Both the position numbers and the translations under genes were made by a program. A stretch of DNA of 64,000 nucleotides. Origin: Priestia megaterium. Lineage in GTDB: Bacteria > Bacillota > Bacilli > Bacillales > Bacillaceae_H. The notes under the pieces are model-generated. The model saw only the letters and a list, made by a program, of their open reading frames with translations. It searched no databases and was not told where the DNA came from. The DNA lies in the NCBI GenBank assembly GCA_008180335.1, contig VTEF01000004.1, positions 62,850 to 126,849 on the forward strand, written 5' to 3'. Position 1 is the first letter of the stretch. The number at the start of each line of letters is the position of its first letter. Shown here in pieces: positions 46,888 to 56,044 of this stretch.

Positions 46888-46931
46888 TTGACTTTACAGC
46901 TAAATTTTAGTACTATCTTGATATCGAGATA
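46888..46931 (+). promoter_or_regulatory. mhqR promoter with MhqR box
   Basis: TTGACT (46888-46893) and TACTAT (46911-46916) have a 17-bp spacer. TATCTTGATATCGAGATA (46914-46931) matches, at nearly all positions, the palindrome TATCTCGAATTCGAGATA bound by MhqR of B. subtilis as I recall it. It overlaps the -10 and the start of transcription, so autorepression is likely. Confidence 0.75.
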
Positions 46932-46955
46932 AGTTAGAAAAAGGAACTGATAAAA

Positions 46956-47426
46956 ATGAATTCTAATGTGAAAAGAGAAGAATTAGACCAATCGCTTAAA
47001 CTATTTATTGTACTATCCCGAGCTCATCGTTCTATTAGTGATCATGTGCATAAATTTATTCAACAATATGAGATGAACCCAACTGAATTTGCAGTATTAG
47101 AGCTGCTTTATCATAAGGGTAGACAGCCTCTTCAGCAAATTGGTGGGAAGATTCTATTAGCAAGCGGTAGTATTACGTATGTGATTGATAAGTTGGAGAA
47201 AAAAGGTTTTTTAGAACGTGTTGCTTGTCCAAATGACCGTCGAGTGACGTATGCAGATATTACAGATAGCGGAAAAGAAATGATTGAAAGCATGTTTCCG
47301 AATCATGAATTACGCATTCATAACATCTTGTCTGTATTGTCAAATGAAGAAAAAGAAGTGGCCATTTCTTTATTAAAGAAGCTAGGTCATTATGCGGATG
47401 AGTTTGTTGCTCAGCCAGAAGAGTAA
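46956..47426 (+). CDS. mhqR: MarR-family repressor, quinone-responsive
   Basis: 156 residues with the MarR winged helix: LELLYHKGRQPLQQIGGKIL, then LASGSITYVIDKLEKKGFLER and the wing RVACPNDRRVTYADIT. It resembles MhqR (YkvE), which represses azoreductase and dioxygenase genes and responds to quinones and diamide-like stress. The MhqR-like box on its own promoter supports this. It has Cys in RVACPNDRR, a possible sensor. AAGGA lies 11 bases before ATG 46956. Confidence 0.83.
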   Translation: MNSNVKREELDQSLKLFIVLSRAHRSISDHVHKFIQQYEMNPTEFAVLELLYHKGRQPLQQIGGKILLASGSITYVIDKLEKKGFLERVACPNDRRVTYADITDSGKEMIESMFPNHELRIHNILSVLSNEEKEVAISLLKKLGHYADEFVAQPEE

Positions 47427-47441
47427 AGTTCATTCATTTTT

Positions 47442-47481
47442 GCATCTTCTTTAGCCTCAAAGGTAGAGAAGATGCTTTTTT
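47442..47481 (+). terminator. Terminator of mhqR
   Basis: GCATCTTCT and AGAAGATGC arms with a 16-nt loop and T6 tail. Confidence 0.8.
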
Positions 47482-47648
47482 TACACTTTTCATTATCTAT
47501 GTGAATCGTTTTGTAAAATTGAAAGCTGATTGTTGATTTAAAACAATTCATTAGCGTGATGAAAGGAAATTGAAAGCATAGTCACGAAATAGAATATACT
47601 ATACGTACTATATGAAACTAAAAGAGTGAAAAGAGAGGGGTATACAAA

Positions 47649-49343
47649 ATGTCATTTGAAAACTATACATATGTAAGACCGAATATTATAGAATTGCAAG
47701 CAGCGTTTAAACAAGCGATTCAGGATTTTAATGATGCAGCTACGGTAGAAAAACAGAGCGAAGTCATTCAAAGGATTAATAAGTTAAGAGCTCACTACAA
47801 TACAATGGGCAGTCTTTGCTATACACGTCATTCAATTAATACAGAAGATGAGTTTTACAAAACAGAGCAGGATTACTTTGATGAGGTTGAACCATTATAT
47901 GAAGCTCTGTTAAATGAATATTATGAATCGCTTGTCGCATCTTCTTTTCGGAGTCAGTTAGAAGAAAAATGGGGCGCACAGCTCTTTGCCTTAGCAGAGG
48001 CACAATTAAAAACATTTTCACCGGAGATTATTGAAGATTTACAGCAGGAAAATAAATTATCGTCTCAATACACGAAATTAGTTGCATCTGCTAAAATTCT
48101 ATTTGAAGGAGAGGAGCGAACTCTTGCTCAATTAGAGCCTTTCATGGAATCTAAAGACAGAAAAGTGAGAAAGCAAGCAGCGGAAGCGCGCTTTCAATTT
48201 TTTACTGATCATGCCGAAGAATTTGATGCCATTTATGATCAATTAGTAAAAGTTCGGACGAAGATGGCAAAAAAACTAGGTTATCGCAATTTTGTTGAAC
48301 TAGGATATGCTCGAATGACACGTACGGATTACAACGCAGATATGGTGGCAAATTTTCGAGAACAAGTGCTACATTCTATTGTTCCGTTAGCAGAAAAGCT
48401 GAAAAAACGCCAAAAAGAGCGGATTGATGTAGAGAAGTTAACTTATTATGATGAACCGTTTGAATTTAAGACAGGAAATGCAGCCCCTAAAGGAAGCCCT
48501 GAGTGGATTATTGAAAATGGCCAACAAATGTATAAAGAGCTCTCTACAGAAACAGATCAATTTTTCACGTTTATGATTGAAAATAATTTGATGGACTTAG
48601 TCGCGAAAAAAGGAAAAGCAAGCGGCGGCTATTGTACATTTTTTGAGGAATACCGTGCTCCTTTTATCTTTTCTAATTTCACAGGAACATCTGGAGATAT
48701 TGACGTATTAACACATGAAGCAGGACATGCTTTTCAGGTATATTCAAGCCGTAATATGGACGTGATGGAGTATTATTGGCCGACTTATGAATCAGCTGAA
48801 ATTCATTCTATGAGCATGGAATATTTCACTTGGCCTTGGATGAAACTCTTTTTTAAAGAAGATACGGATAAATATAAATTTACTCATTTAAGTTCTGGGC
48901 TGTTATTTTTGCCATATGGAGTAGCAGTAGATGAGTTTCAGCATGTGATATATGAAAACCCGGACTTAACCCCACAGGAGCGAAAGAGCAAGTGGCGCGA
49001 AATTGAAAAGAAATACATGCCTTCAAAAGATTACGATGGTCATGAGTATTTAGAAAGCGGCGGATTTTGGCAACGTCAATCTCATATTTACAATTCACCT
49101 TTTTACTATATTGACTATACATTAGCTCAAATTTGTGCATTTCAATTTTGGAAAAAAGATCGCGAGAATCACGAACAAGCATGGCAGGATTATTTGCACT
49201 TATGCAGGTTAGGTGGCAGCAAGTCATTCACGGGACTTGTACAAGAAGCAAACTTGCTTTCACCATTTGAAGATGGTTGTGTCAAGTCTGTTGTAGATGA
49301 GATTGAAGCGTATTTAAATAGTATTGACGATCAGCTGCTTTAA
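47649..49343 (+). CDS. M3-family oligoendopeptidase
   Basis: 564 residues, metallopeptidase of the thimet/PepF family. The zinc site is LTHEAGHAFQVY with a downstream Glu in YESAEIHSMSMEYF. It degrades short peptides in the cytosol; no signal peptide is present. The ATG at 47649 follows GAGAGGGG. It is a single-gene unit ended by a terminator. Confidence 0.92.
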   Translation: MSFENYTYVRPNIIELQAAFKQAIQDFNDAATVEKQSEVIQRINKLRAHYNTMGSLCYTRHSINTEDEFYKTEQDYFDEVEPLYEALLNEYYESLVASSFRSQLEEKWGAQLFALAEAQLKTFSPEIIEDLQQENKLSSQYTKLVASAKILFEGEERTLAQLEPFMESKDRKVRKQAAEARFQFFTDHAEEFDAIYDQLVKVRTKMAKKLGYRNFVELGYARMTRTDYNADMVANFREQVLHSIVPLAEKLKKRQKERIDVEKLTYYDEPFEFKTGNAAPKGSPEWIIENGQQMYKELSTETDQFFTFMIENNLMDLVAKKGKASGGYCTFFEEYRAPFIFSNFTGTSGDIDVLTHEAGHAFQVYSSRNMDVMEYYWPTYESAEIHSMSMEYFTWPWMKLFFKEDTDKYKFTHLSSGLLFLPYGVAVDEFQHVIYENPDLTPQERKSKWREIEKKYMPSKDYDGHEYLESGGFWQRQSHIYNSPFYYIDYTLAQICAFQFWKKDRENHEQAWQDYLHLCRLGGSKSFTGLVQEANLLSPFEDGCVKSVVDEIEAYLNSIDDQLL

Positions 49344-49351
49344 AGGAAAAC

Positions 49352-49381
49352 AGGAAACGCATGGTGCGTTTCCTATTTTTT
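49352..49381 (+). terminator. Terminator of the M3 peptidase gene
   Basis: AGGAAACGCA and TGCGTTTCCT arms, followed by ATTTTTT. Confidence 0.88.
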
Positions 49382-49561
49382 GATTTAAAGAGAGTTGTAA
49401 AGGAAATATTCGAGAAATATTAAGAGATAAATGCGATGTAAAGTCTTTGTTAGAACATCGTAAAAATCAAGTTTTTTACAATTCGATGAACTATAATCAT
49501 GTCAGAGCCATATAAGAGCTTGTACATAAATGGCTCAGATGATTCGAAGGGAGACGGGAAA

Positions 49562-49756
49562 ATGAACAGAAGTTTATTAGTCAAATTATTTGGATCACTT
49601 ACAGCAATTATGTTAATTACAGCTTGTAACGGACAGACAGAAGAGGAAGACAAGAAGGAACAAGAACAAACAGAAGAGTCTGAAGAAACAATGACAGAAG
49701 AAACACCAGCTGAAGAAGAAACAACAGAAGAGGAAACTAAAGAAGAAGGCCAATAA
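49562..49756 (+). CDS. Small acidic lipoprotein of unknown function
   Basis: 64 residues from ATG 49562 (GGGAGACGGG upstream). The signal peptide ends in MLITAC, so Cys22 is expected to be lipidated and the protein to sit on the outer membrane face. The mature part is nearly all Glu, Thr, Lys and Gln (EESEETMTEETPAEEETTEE), a low-complexity tail without a fold I can name. A terminator follows. Confidence 0.75.
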   Translation: MNRSLLVKLFGSLTAIMLITACNGQTEEEDKKEQEQTEESEETMTEETPAEEETTEEETKEEGQ

Positions 49757-49770
49757 CCATTTATATAAAG

Positions 49771-49806
49771 AAAAAGGCGACTCAAATAAAATTGAGTCGT
49801 CTTTTT
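49771..49806. terminator. Bidirectional terminator of the lipoprotein gene and clpE
   Basis: AAAAAGGCGACTCAA and TTGAGTCGTCTTTTT arms; A and T tails allow use from both sides. Confidence 0.85.
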
Positions 49807-49818
49807 CTTTTGTTTCGT

Positions 49819-51951
49819 TTATTTTTTTACAATGATGTTTTGCTCTGCGTCAACGTCCACTGTTACATGAGTAACCTCTGCTTCATCTAATAATAAGTCC
49901 GTGATACGGTCTTCAAGCTGCTCTTGAATTGCTCTGCGTAATGGACGGGCACCAAAGGACGGGTGATATCCAAGCTCAGCAAGCTTTTCTTTTGCTTGAT
50001 CTGAAACATGTAGTGTAACATGTTGCTCTTTTAGTGTATCTTGAAGTTCAACAAGCATAAGATCTACAATTTGAACAAGGTTTTCTTTTTCAAGATGATT
50101 AAATTCAATAATCGCATCAAAACGATTTAAGAATTCTGGTTTAAAGTAAGAAGATAGAGAATCTAATACAGAAGCGTGTTTGATTGCATCACTTTCTGCT
50201 TCAAAGCCTACTGTAATTTTCTTCTCACCAATCCCGGCATTACTTGTCATAATAATAACAGTATCTTTAAAGCTCACTGTGCGTCCTTGGCTGTCTGTTA
50301 GACGGCCGTCTTCGAGAATTTGCAGGAACATATGCTGAACGTCTGGATGAGCTTTTTCAATTTCATCAAGTAAAATGATTGAATATGGGTTACGGCGTAC
50401 TTTTTCAGTTAACTGGCCTGCTTCTTCATGTCCAACATATCCTGGAGGTGAACCAATTAATTTAGATACAGCATGCTTTTCCATATATTCACTCATGTCA
50501 AGGCGAATCAGGGCGTCTTTTGAACCGAATAGCTCTTCTGCTAATGTTTTTGTTAATTCTGTCTTACCAACTCCTGTTGGTCCAACGAATAAGAATGAAC
50601 CAATTGGACGTTGTTTTGCTTTTAAGCCAGCACGAGAACGTCGAATTGCTTTTGCTACTTTTTCAACAGCTTCTTGCTGACCGATGACTTTATGAGCTAA
50701 GTTTTCAGCCAAGTGTTTCATTTTTGCGGATTCATTCTCTTGTAGCTTACCTACTGGAATACCGGTTTTCTTTTCAATAATGGCTTGAATATGCTCAACC
50801 TCTACCGTAGCTTTTTCATGCTCTTGATTTAATTGTTTTTCAAGTTTTGTTTCTTCATCGCGTAATTTTGCTGCAACTTCATATTTTTCATCTTTTAGTG
50901 CTTGCTCTTTTTCTTTTGTGATTTCTTTTAAGCGCTTTTCTACTTCATCTTTATTAGTTACACCTGCGCTTAGATTCATTTTTGAGCCAGCTTCATCGAG
51001 CAAATCAATAGCTTTATCCGGTAAGAAGCGATCTTGGATGTAACGGTGTGACAAGTTAACGCAAGCATGAATTGCTTCTTCTGTAAATGTTACACCATGA
51101 TAGCTTTCATATTTAGGTTGGATACCTTTTAAAATTTCAATTGCTTCAGCAACAGATGGTTCATGAACCATAACCGGTTGGAAACGGCGCTCTAGAGCAG
51201 CATCTTTTTCAATTGCACGATATTCTTTTAATGTTGTGGCACCAACTAATTGCAATTCACCGCGAGCAAGTGCCGGTTTTAAGATGTTACTAGCATCCAT
51301 TGAGCCTTCTGCTGAACCAGCTCCAACAAGCAAGTGAATTTCATCAATAAATAAAATGATATTTTTGCGTTGTTGTAATTCAGAAATTAACTGCTTCATG
51401 CGTTCCTCAAATTGACCACGAATGCCAGTGTTGGCAACGAGAGATGCTACATCTAATAGGTAAACTTCTTTATTTAATAACTTGGCAGGAACATTACCTT
51501 CTGCAATTTTTAATGCCAATCCTTCAACAACTGCAGTTTTACCTACACCGGGTTCACCAATTAATACCGGGTTATTTTTATTTCGGCGATTTAAAATTTC
51601 AATGACGCGTTCCACTTCTTCTTCACGACCAATGACAGGATCAATAAGTCCTGTTTTAGCAATTTGGGTTAGGTTGCGACCGAACTGATCTAAAAAGCCG
51701 CCGCCATTTCCTCCTTGCTGCGGGTGCGGCCCTTGTTGAACATGCTGTTGTTGCATGGACTGTTCGTGGACGAGTTGTTTGAATAAATCATCAATGTTCA
51801 TAAAATTCCCGCCGAATCCTGACGGAATTTTATTCTGCTTCATCAATGATTGATAACATATATGACATAAACGGTATTGTGATTTTTGATTATTAGTTTG
51901 TACATTTAAGTGAATCGTTGCTTCACGTTGATTACAGTTTTGACAAATCAT
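49819..51951 (-). CDS. clpE: ATP-dependent Clp protease ATP-binding subunit ClpE
   Basis: A 710-residue AAA+ unfoldase with two ATPase domains: [13 protein letters not shown] and [13 protein letters not shown]. Its mark is the N-terminal zinc finger, Cys3-Cys6 and Cys29-Cys32. It works with ClpP and helps to end heat-shock responses by acting on CtsR. A UVR-like coil lies between the domains ([19 protein letters not shown]-like, here [19 protein letters not shown]). Two CtsR boxes lie on its promoter. Confidence 0.97.
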   Translation of the reverse strand: MICQNCNQREATIHLNVQTNNQKSQYRLCHICYQSLMKQNKIPSGFGGNFMNIDDLFKQLVHEQSMQQQHVQQGPHPQQGGNGGGFLDQFGRNLTQIAKTGLIDPVIGREEEVERVIEILNRRNKNNPVLIGEPGVGKTAVVEGLALKIAEGNVPAKLLNKEVYLLDVASLVANTGIRGQFEERMKQLISELQQRKNIILFIDEIHLLVGAGSAEGSMDASNILKPALARGELQLVGATTLKEYRAIEKDAALERRFQPVMVHEPSVAEAIEILKGIQPKYESYHGVTFTEEAIHACVNLSHRYIQDRFLPDKAIDLLDEAGSKMNLSAGVTNKDEVEKRLKEITKEKEQALKDEKYEVAAKLRDEETKLEKQLNQEHEKATVEVEHIQAIIEKKTGIPVGKLQENESAKMKHLAENLAHKVIGQQEAVEKVAKAIRRSRAGLKAKQRPIGSFLFVGPTGVGKTELTKTLAEELFGSKDALIRLDMSEYMEKHAVSKLIGSPPGYVGHEEAGQLTEKVRRNPYSIILLDEIEKAHPDVQHMFLQILEDGRLTDSQGRTVSFKDTVIIMTSNAGIGEKKITVGFEAESDAIKHASVLDSLSSYFKPEFLNRFDAIIEFNHLEKENLVQIVDLMLVELQDTLKEQHVTLHVSDQAKEKLAELGYHPSFGARPLRRAIQEQLEDRITDLLLDEAEVTHVTVDVDAEQNIIVKK

Positions 51952-52004
51952 TTAAATAACCTCCCTAAATGATTGTAATAGTATAGGTCATTTATCAATT
52001 TAGC

Positions 52005-52061
52005 TTTGACTATATTTGACCTTTGTGACTTTATTATAATTTGACCTTCTTTGACTTTCAA
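52005..52061 (-). promoter_or_regulatory. clpE promoter with two CtsR boxes
   Basis: On the minus strand TTGAAA (52056-52061), a 17-bp spacer and TATAAT (52033-52038). One heptad pair AGTCAAA-GAA-GGTCAAA (52040-52056) fills the spacer, another GGTCAAA-TAT-AGTCAAA (52005-52021) lies near the start of transcription. Both match the CtsR consensus fully. Confidence 0.95.
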
Positions 52062-52186
52062 CTATTTTGTTTTATTTTTTGAAAAAAGTGTCGAATTAGT
52101 TTTCAATACTATACCCGACATATATAAGAAAACATCAAAATTTGAGTGGAAAATTGTGACCAAAAATTTTTCCATTTAATAAGTAA

Positions 52187-52215
52187 TTGACAACAATTAC
52201 GATAAAACCTATACT
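52187..52215 (+). promoter_or_regulatory. Promoter of nhaC
   Basis: TTGACA (52187-52192) and TATACT (52210-52215) with a 17-bp spacer; a clear SigA match. Confidence 0.75.
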
Positions 52216-52288
52216 TCAAATAGATTTAACACTTAACTGCACAAAAGCATAAAAGCGTTTAAGTGAAAAAGACAGAGAGGACATACAC

Positions 52289-53662
52289 ATGAAAAAAGAA
52301 GTTTCGTTTGGGCAATCGCTAATCATTGTCACAGCTTTGCTCGCATTTATTTTTATTTCGTTATTTATACTAAAAGTAGAACCGCATATTCCACTTGTCT
52401 TCAGTGTTGCTTTATTATGCATGATTGGCTTTGGGTTGCGTTATAAGTGGAGTGACCTGGAAAAAGGAATGATAGAAGGGGTAAGATTAGGTGTTAAACC
52501 CATTCTTATCTTAATGCTTATTGGAATTTTGATTGCTGTTTGGATGGTTGGAGGAACGATTCCAACAATTTTATCGTACGGCTTTGAATGGATTTCTCCG
52601 CAATATTTCTTAATTAGTGCTCTTATCATTACAGTACTAGTATCAAGTTTTACAGGAAGCACATTCACAACCGTAAGTACAGTAGGAGTTGCTTTATTTG
52701 GAATTGGATCAGCCATTGGCGTTCATCCAGGTCTGGCTGCGGGTATGATCGTTTCAGGTGCTGTGTTTGGTGACAAAATGTCACCATTGTCTGATACAAC
52801 AAACTTTGCATCCGGAATTGTACGGGTATCGTTAGCAGGACATATTCGGCATATGATGTGGACAACGCTCCCAAGTATTTTCATTACAGCAGTCATTGCG
52901 TTGGTGATTGGCTTAATGACAAATCGTTCTGCATTTCAATATGAAGATATTGAAGCTATCCAGCAAGTATTGGGAGAGGCATTTAACTTAAGTGTATTAA
53001 CGCTTCTTTCACCGCTGCTTGTATTACTATTATCTATTAAACGAGTAGACGTTTTGCCAACGTTAGTTGTTGGAATTGTCATTGGAATGATTACGGCTTT
53101 ACTTTTACAGCCGAGTCTTACATTGTCACAGTTGCTAACAGCTTTACAAGGCGGTGGAGCCCTTGATTCTGGTAATGAAATTGTAAATAGTATTGTCAAC
53201 CGTGGTGGCTTGCAGTCGATGATGTTTTCAATTTCACTCATTATCATTGCCTTATCATTAGGTGGATTAATGCGTGAATTGGGAATCGTTAAAGCATTAC
53301 TTGATGGTTTAGCAAAAGGAATTCGTCGCAGCGGAGATGTTATCTTATCCACAGTCTTATCATCGGTTGGCGTTAATGTCATTACAGGTGAGCAATACTT
53401 GTCTATTTTACTACCGGGCCAAACGTTCAAACCGCTATATGAAAAATGGAGCTTGCAATCGAAGAATCTGTCTCGAACATTAGAAGATGCAGGAACGGTG
53501 ATTAATCCGCTAATTCCATGGGGAGTAAGCGGAGCCTTTATTTCACAAACATTAGGCGTACCAGTTATTGAATATCTGCCATTTTGTTTTTTCTGTTTAC
53601 TATGTCCATTTTTTGCACTTGTATTAGCATATACAGGGGTTGGGATTGCAAAACAAAAATAA
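52289..53662 (+). CDS. nhaC: NhaC-family Na+/H+ antiporter
   Basis: 457 residues with about 11 membrane segments. The family segment VFGDKMSPLSDTTNFASGI is complete, as are GSTFTTVSTVGVALFGIG and the C-terminal NPLIPWGVSGAFISQTLGV. It exports Na+ or exchanges a Na+ with a carboxylate in some members. The ATG 52289 has a GAGAGGA site. A terminator follows. Confidence 0.9.
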   Translation: MKKEVSFGQSLIIVTALLAFIFISLFILKVEPHIPLVFSVALLCMIGFGLRYKWSDLEKGMIEGVRLGVKPILILMLIGILIAVWMVGGTIPTILSYGFEWISPQYFLISALIITVLVSSFTGSTFTTVSTVGVALFGIGSAIGVHPGLAAGMIVSGAVFGDKMSPLSDTTNFASGIVRVSLAGHIRHMMWTTLPSIFITAVIALVIGLMTNRSAFQYEDIEAIQQVLGEAFNLSVLTLLSPLLVLLLSIKRVDVLPTLVVGIVIGMITALLLQPSLTLSQLLTALQGGGALDSGNEIVNSIVNRGGLQSMMFSISLIIIALSLGGLMRELGIVKALLDGLAKGIRRSGDVILSTVLSSVGVNVITGEQYLSILLPGQTFKPLYEKWSLQSKNLSRTLEDAGTVINPLIPWGVSGAFISQTLGVPVIEYLPFCFFCLLCPFFALVLAYTGVGIAKQK

Positions 53663-53701
53663 GGAACAAGAGAATTTTCTTGTTAATGTATTCCAGATGA
53701 G

Positions 53702-53750
53702 AAAGTCCTAAGGTGAAAACAGGTCTATTGTTTTCATCTTAGGACTTTTT
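53702..53750 (+). terminator. Terminator of nhaC
   Basis: AAAGTCCTAAG, GAAAACA and their complements form a long stem, ending in T5. Confidence 0.88.
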
Positions 53751-53983
53751 GCGGTATAGCTAGAAAAAGATGTCCAGGCATAAATCGACACGATTGTCAT
53801 AAATTATCTTTTAAAGTGTGCGATTTAATAATACAATTGAGTTTAAAGAAGGAACTGTCTGCAACTAAGACTTTAGAGCTGTTCCACAAAAACCCTTTTT
53901 AGTAAACATTTAAAAAGGGTAAAGAGAAAAGAAAACACTCATCATAAAGAGAGAAAAACCATCAATTGAGGAGAGGATTCTGT
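53751..53983 (+). other. Intergenic region upstream of the secreted hydrolase
   Basis: ACCCTTTTT and AAAAAGGGT arms near 53893-53922 form an inverted repeat without T-tail. No gene is seen. Confidence 0.4.
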
Positions 53984-54859
53984 TTGAAGAAGTGGGGTAT
54001 AATTGCACTGCTTACAATCGCTGTTCTTGGTGTGACGGCTGTATTTAATCGAGCTGAGAGCGACGATGTGAATAAAGAGAAAATGCATTTATTTTCACCT
54101 TATGCCAATAAAGTAGATGTATATGATATTACGTATCCAAGTGATGGATTACAAGTGAAGGGATTTCTACTGCAGCCTAAAGACATTGATGGAAAAAATT
54201 ATCCGCTACTCGTATATAACCGCGGTGGAAATCGAGAGCACGGTATGATTACGAAGAAAAAATTGCGTTATTTATCATCGTGGGCAAGCAAAGGGTATGT
54301 AGTTGTTGCTACGCAATACCGTGGGAATGGAGGAAGCGAAGGAACAGAGACATACGGCGGAGAAGATATTCATGATGTGTTAAACTTGATTAAATGGGGT
54401 GAACAGCTGCCATATGTTGACCCGAATAAAAAAGTAGCGCTTGGTTATTCACGCGGTGGAATGATGACGTATTTAACTATGAAAAATGGTGTGAAATTTG
54501 ATGCAGTTGTCGTACAGTCAGGTATTACGGATATGTTCCAATTTTATGACCAACGGGGTCCAGAAATGAAGCAAGTCTTGCAAGAAGTTGTCGGAGATCC
54601 AAAAACTCAACCTGAATTATACAAAAGCCGTTCAGTGGTCTATTGGAGTGATAAGGTCAATTCTCCGTTACTGATTTTGCAAGGTGATCAAGATAAAAAA
54701 GTCCATCATACGCAAGCGGAAAAGCTGGTTAAGCTGCTTGAGCAACAAGGTAAGGAATATAAATATGTTCTTTATAAGGGTGGCGATCATCCTTTAAACG
54801 GACACTTTAATGAATATAATGCTGAAATTGATCAATGGTTTACAGGTCATTTACATTAA
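53984..54859 (+). CDS. Exported alpha/beta hydrolase, prolyl-oligopeptidase-like
   Basis: About 291 residues from TTG 53984 (MKKWGIIALLTIAVLG), which follows GAGGAGAGGA; the frame is open to 53966 but that part is the ribosome site. The start looks like a signal anchor or signal peptide. The hydrolase has the nucleophile GYSRGGMM, the acid in LQGDQDKKVH and the His in GGDHPLNGHF. Substrate is unknown; S9-like peptidases and esterases share this plan. Confidence 0.85.
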   Translation: MKKWGIIALLTIAVLGVTAVFNRAESDDVNKEKMHLFSPYANKVDVYDITYPSDGLQVKGFLLQPKDIDGKNYPLLVYNRGGNREHGMITKKKLRYLSSWASKGYVVVATQYRGNGGSEGTETYGGEDIHDVLNLIKWGEQLPYVDPNKKVALGYSRGGMMTYLTMKNGVKFDAVVVQSGITDMFQFYDQRGPEMKQVLQEVVGDPKTQPELYKSRSVVYWSDKVNSPLLILQGDQDKKVHHTQAEKLVKLLEQQGKEYKYVLYKGGDHPLNGHFNEYNAEIDQWFTGHLH

Positions 54860-54933
54860 GAAAAAGTGGCATTCATATAAATGAAAAAGTGAAACATCCT
54901 AACAGAGAACAACAATTTGGAAGGATGATTGCA

Positions 54934-55062
54934 ATGACACAAGCAAAAAAACAACAAGAACGCCAATGGACTGTTCGAAAACAATCACAAAATTCATCAC
55001 ATGGAAAAGTAAAATCATTTGAAGAATTAGCAGAAGAAATTACACCGAAGCAAAAAAAATAA
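54934..55062 (+). CDS. Small conserved-looking protein (42 residues)
   Basis: ATG 54934, with GGAAGG nine bases upstream, gives MTQAKKQQERQWTVRKQSQN and an end EELAEEITPKQKK. It is hydrophilic and basic. It resembles a short Bacillaceae protein family (I believe DUF6254) of unknown role. Terminator follows. Confidence 0.7.
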   Translation: MTQAKKQQERQWTVRKQSQNSSHGKVKSFEELAEEITPKQKK

Positions 55063-55078
55063 AATAAGGTAAAGATAG

Positions 55079-55109
55079 AAAAAGGAGAGCCGATTGGCTC
55101 TCCTTTTTA
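55079..55109. terminator. Bidirectional terminator after the 42-residue ORF
   Basis: AAAAAGGAGAGCC and GGCTCTCCTTTTT arms; serves the plus ORF and the minus SDR gene. Confidence 0.85.
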
Positions 55110-55121
55110 GCGGTGTTTTGT

Positions 55122-55841
55122 TTATGGATTTGTTGACCACATACCAGCTGATTTAATGAAAATACGTGGGTGAAGCTTTAGTTGAGCAACCATGATTTCT
55201 GCTAAGTCTTCTGGCTGCATAACTTTTTCAGGATTGCCGTCTGTTAAGTTTTCTTTATAAGCTAAATCTGTTGCAACGGTACTCGGTGTTAGTGCCGTTA
55301 CACGAATATTATGTTTGCGAACCTCTAATGCTAATGATTCTGTTAAGCCTAAAAGTCCAAATTTTGATGCGCTGTACGCACTTGTAACAGGAGCACCTTT
55401 TTGACCGGCAGTAGAAGAAATATTAATAATATCTCCTCCATTTTTTTCAATCATGTGAGGTAATACTGCACGAGTCACATAATATACCCCCATTAAGTTT
55501 ACATCAATAACTTGTTTCCATTCAGATGGCTCAAGTTCTAAGAAGCCGCCAAATTTAGCAATACCTGCATTGTTAATTAAAATATCGGCTGCACCTAACT
55601 CGTTATGTAAATGATCAACTGCTTTGTTCACGTCATCCATTGATGAAACATCTGCTGTTGCATAAGCTACCTTTACGCCCAGTGCCTCAACTTCTTTTGC
55701 CACAGCTTGCAAATCTGATTCTGTACGAGCCATTAATCCAAGGTTTACACCTTCTTTTGCAAGTTCAATTGCAGTAGAACGGCCAATTCCTTTGCCTGCT
55801 CCAGTAATAATTGCCACTTTTCCTTTTAAAGACTGTGCCAT
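55122..55841 (-). CDS. Short-chain dehydrogenase, FabG-like
   Basis: 239 residues. NADPH site [20 protein letters not shown], Ser in INISSTAGQ and YSASKFG catalytic pair. It is similar to 3-ketoacyl-ACP reductases, but it stands alone, so the substrate is unknown. The ATG at 55841 has AAGGAG eight bases upstream; the open frame extends to 55904 without a site. Confidence 0.88.
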   Translation of the reverse strand: MAQSLKGKVAIITGAGKGIGRSTAIELAKEGVNLGLMARTESDLQAVAKEVEALGVKVAYATADVSSMDDVNKAVDHLHNELGAADILINNAGIAKFGGFLELEPSEWKQVIDVNLMGVYYVTRAVLPHMIEKNGGDIINISSTAGQKGAPVTSAYSASKFGLLGLTESLALEVRKHNIRVTALTPSTVATDLAYKENLTDGNPEKVMQPEDLAEIMVAQLKLHPRIFIKSAGMWSTNP

Positions 55842-55954
55842 GTTTGTTGCTCCTTCCAAGATTTTCTTTTTAAACGCTATTTGCATTATTATCCTACATA
55901 ACAAATCATTAACTTGTCAAAAGAAACGAATCATTTCAAATGCCAATAGAACGA

Positions 55955-55979
55955 TTGTATAAATTTCCTTTTTATACAA
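55955..55979. repeat. Perfect 8-bp inverted repeat upstream of the gerA-gerC pair
   Basis: TTGTATAA (55955-55962) and TTATACAA (55972-55979) with a 9-nt spacer lie between the divergent SDR and gerA genes. It may be an operator; no regulator is known. Confidence 0.5.
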
Positions 55980-56044
55980 AAACTATAGAGACTAAAAAAG
56001 GATTGTTCATTCTTTTCGTTTTGAATATTGGAGGATGACAGAAG

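Noticed and set aside
47836-49227. Opposite-strand open frames inside the M3 peptidase gene
   Set aside because: Frames on the other strand of this and other genes have no ribosome sites or recognisable motifs and mirror the codon use of the real gene.
55122-55841. Second phaB gene
   Set aside because: The enzyme is a short-chain dehydrogenase like PhaB, but it is single, far from the pha cluster and not clearly closer to PhaB than to other FabG-like proteins.
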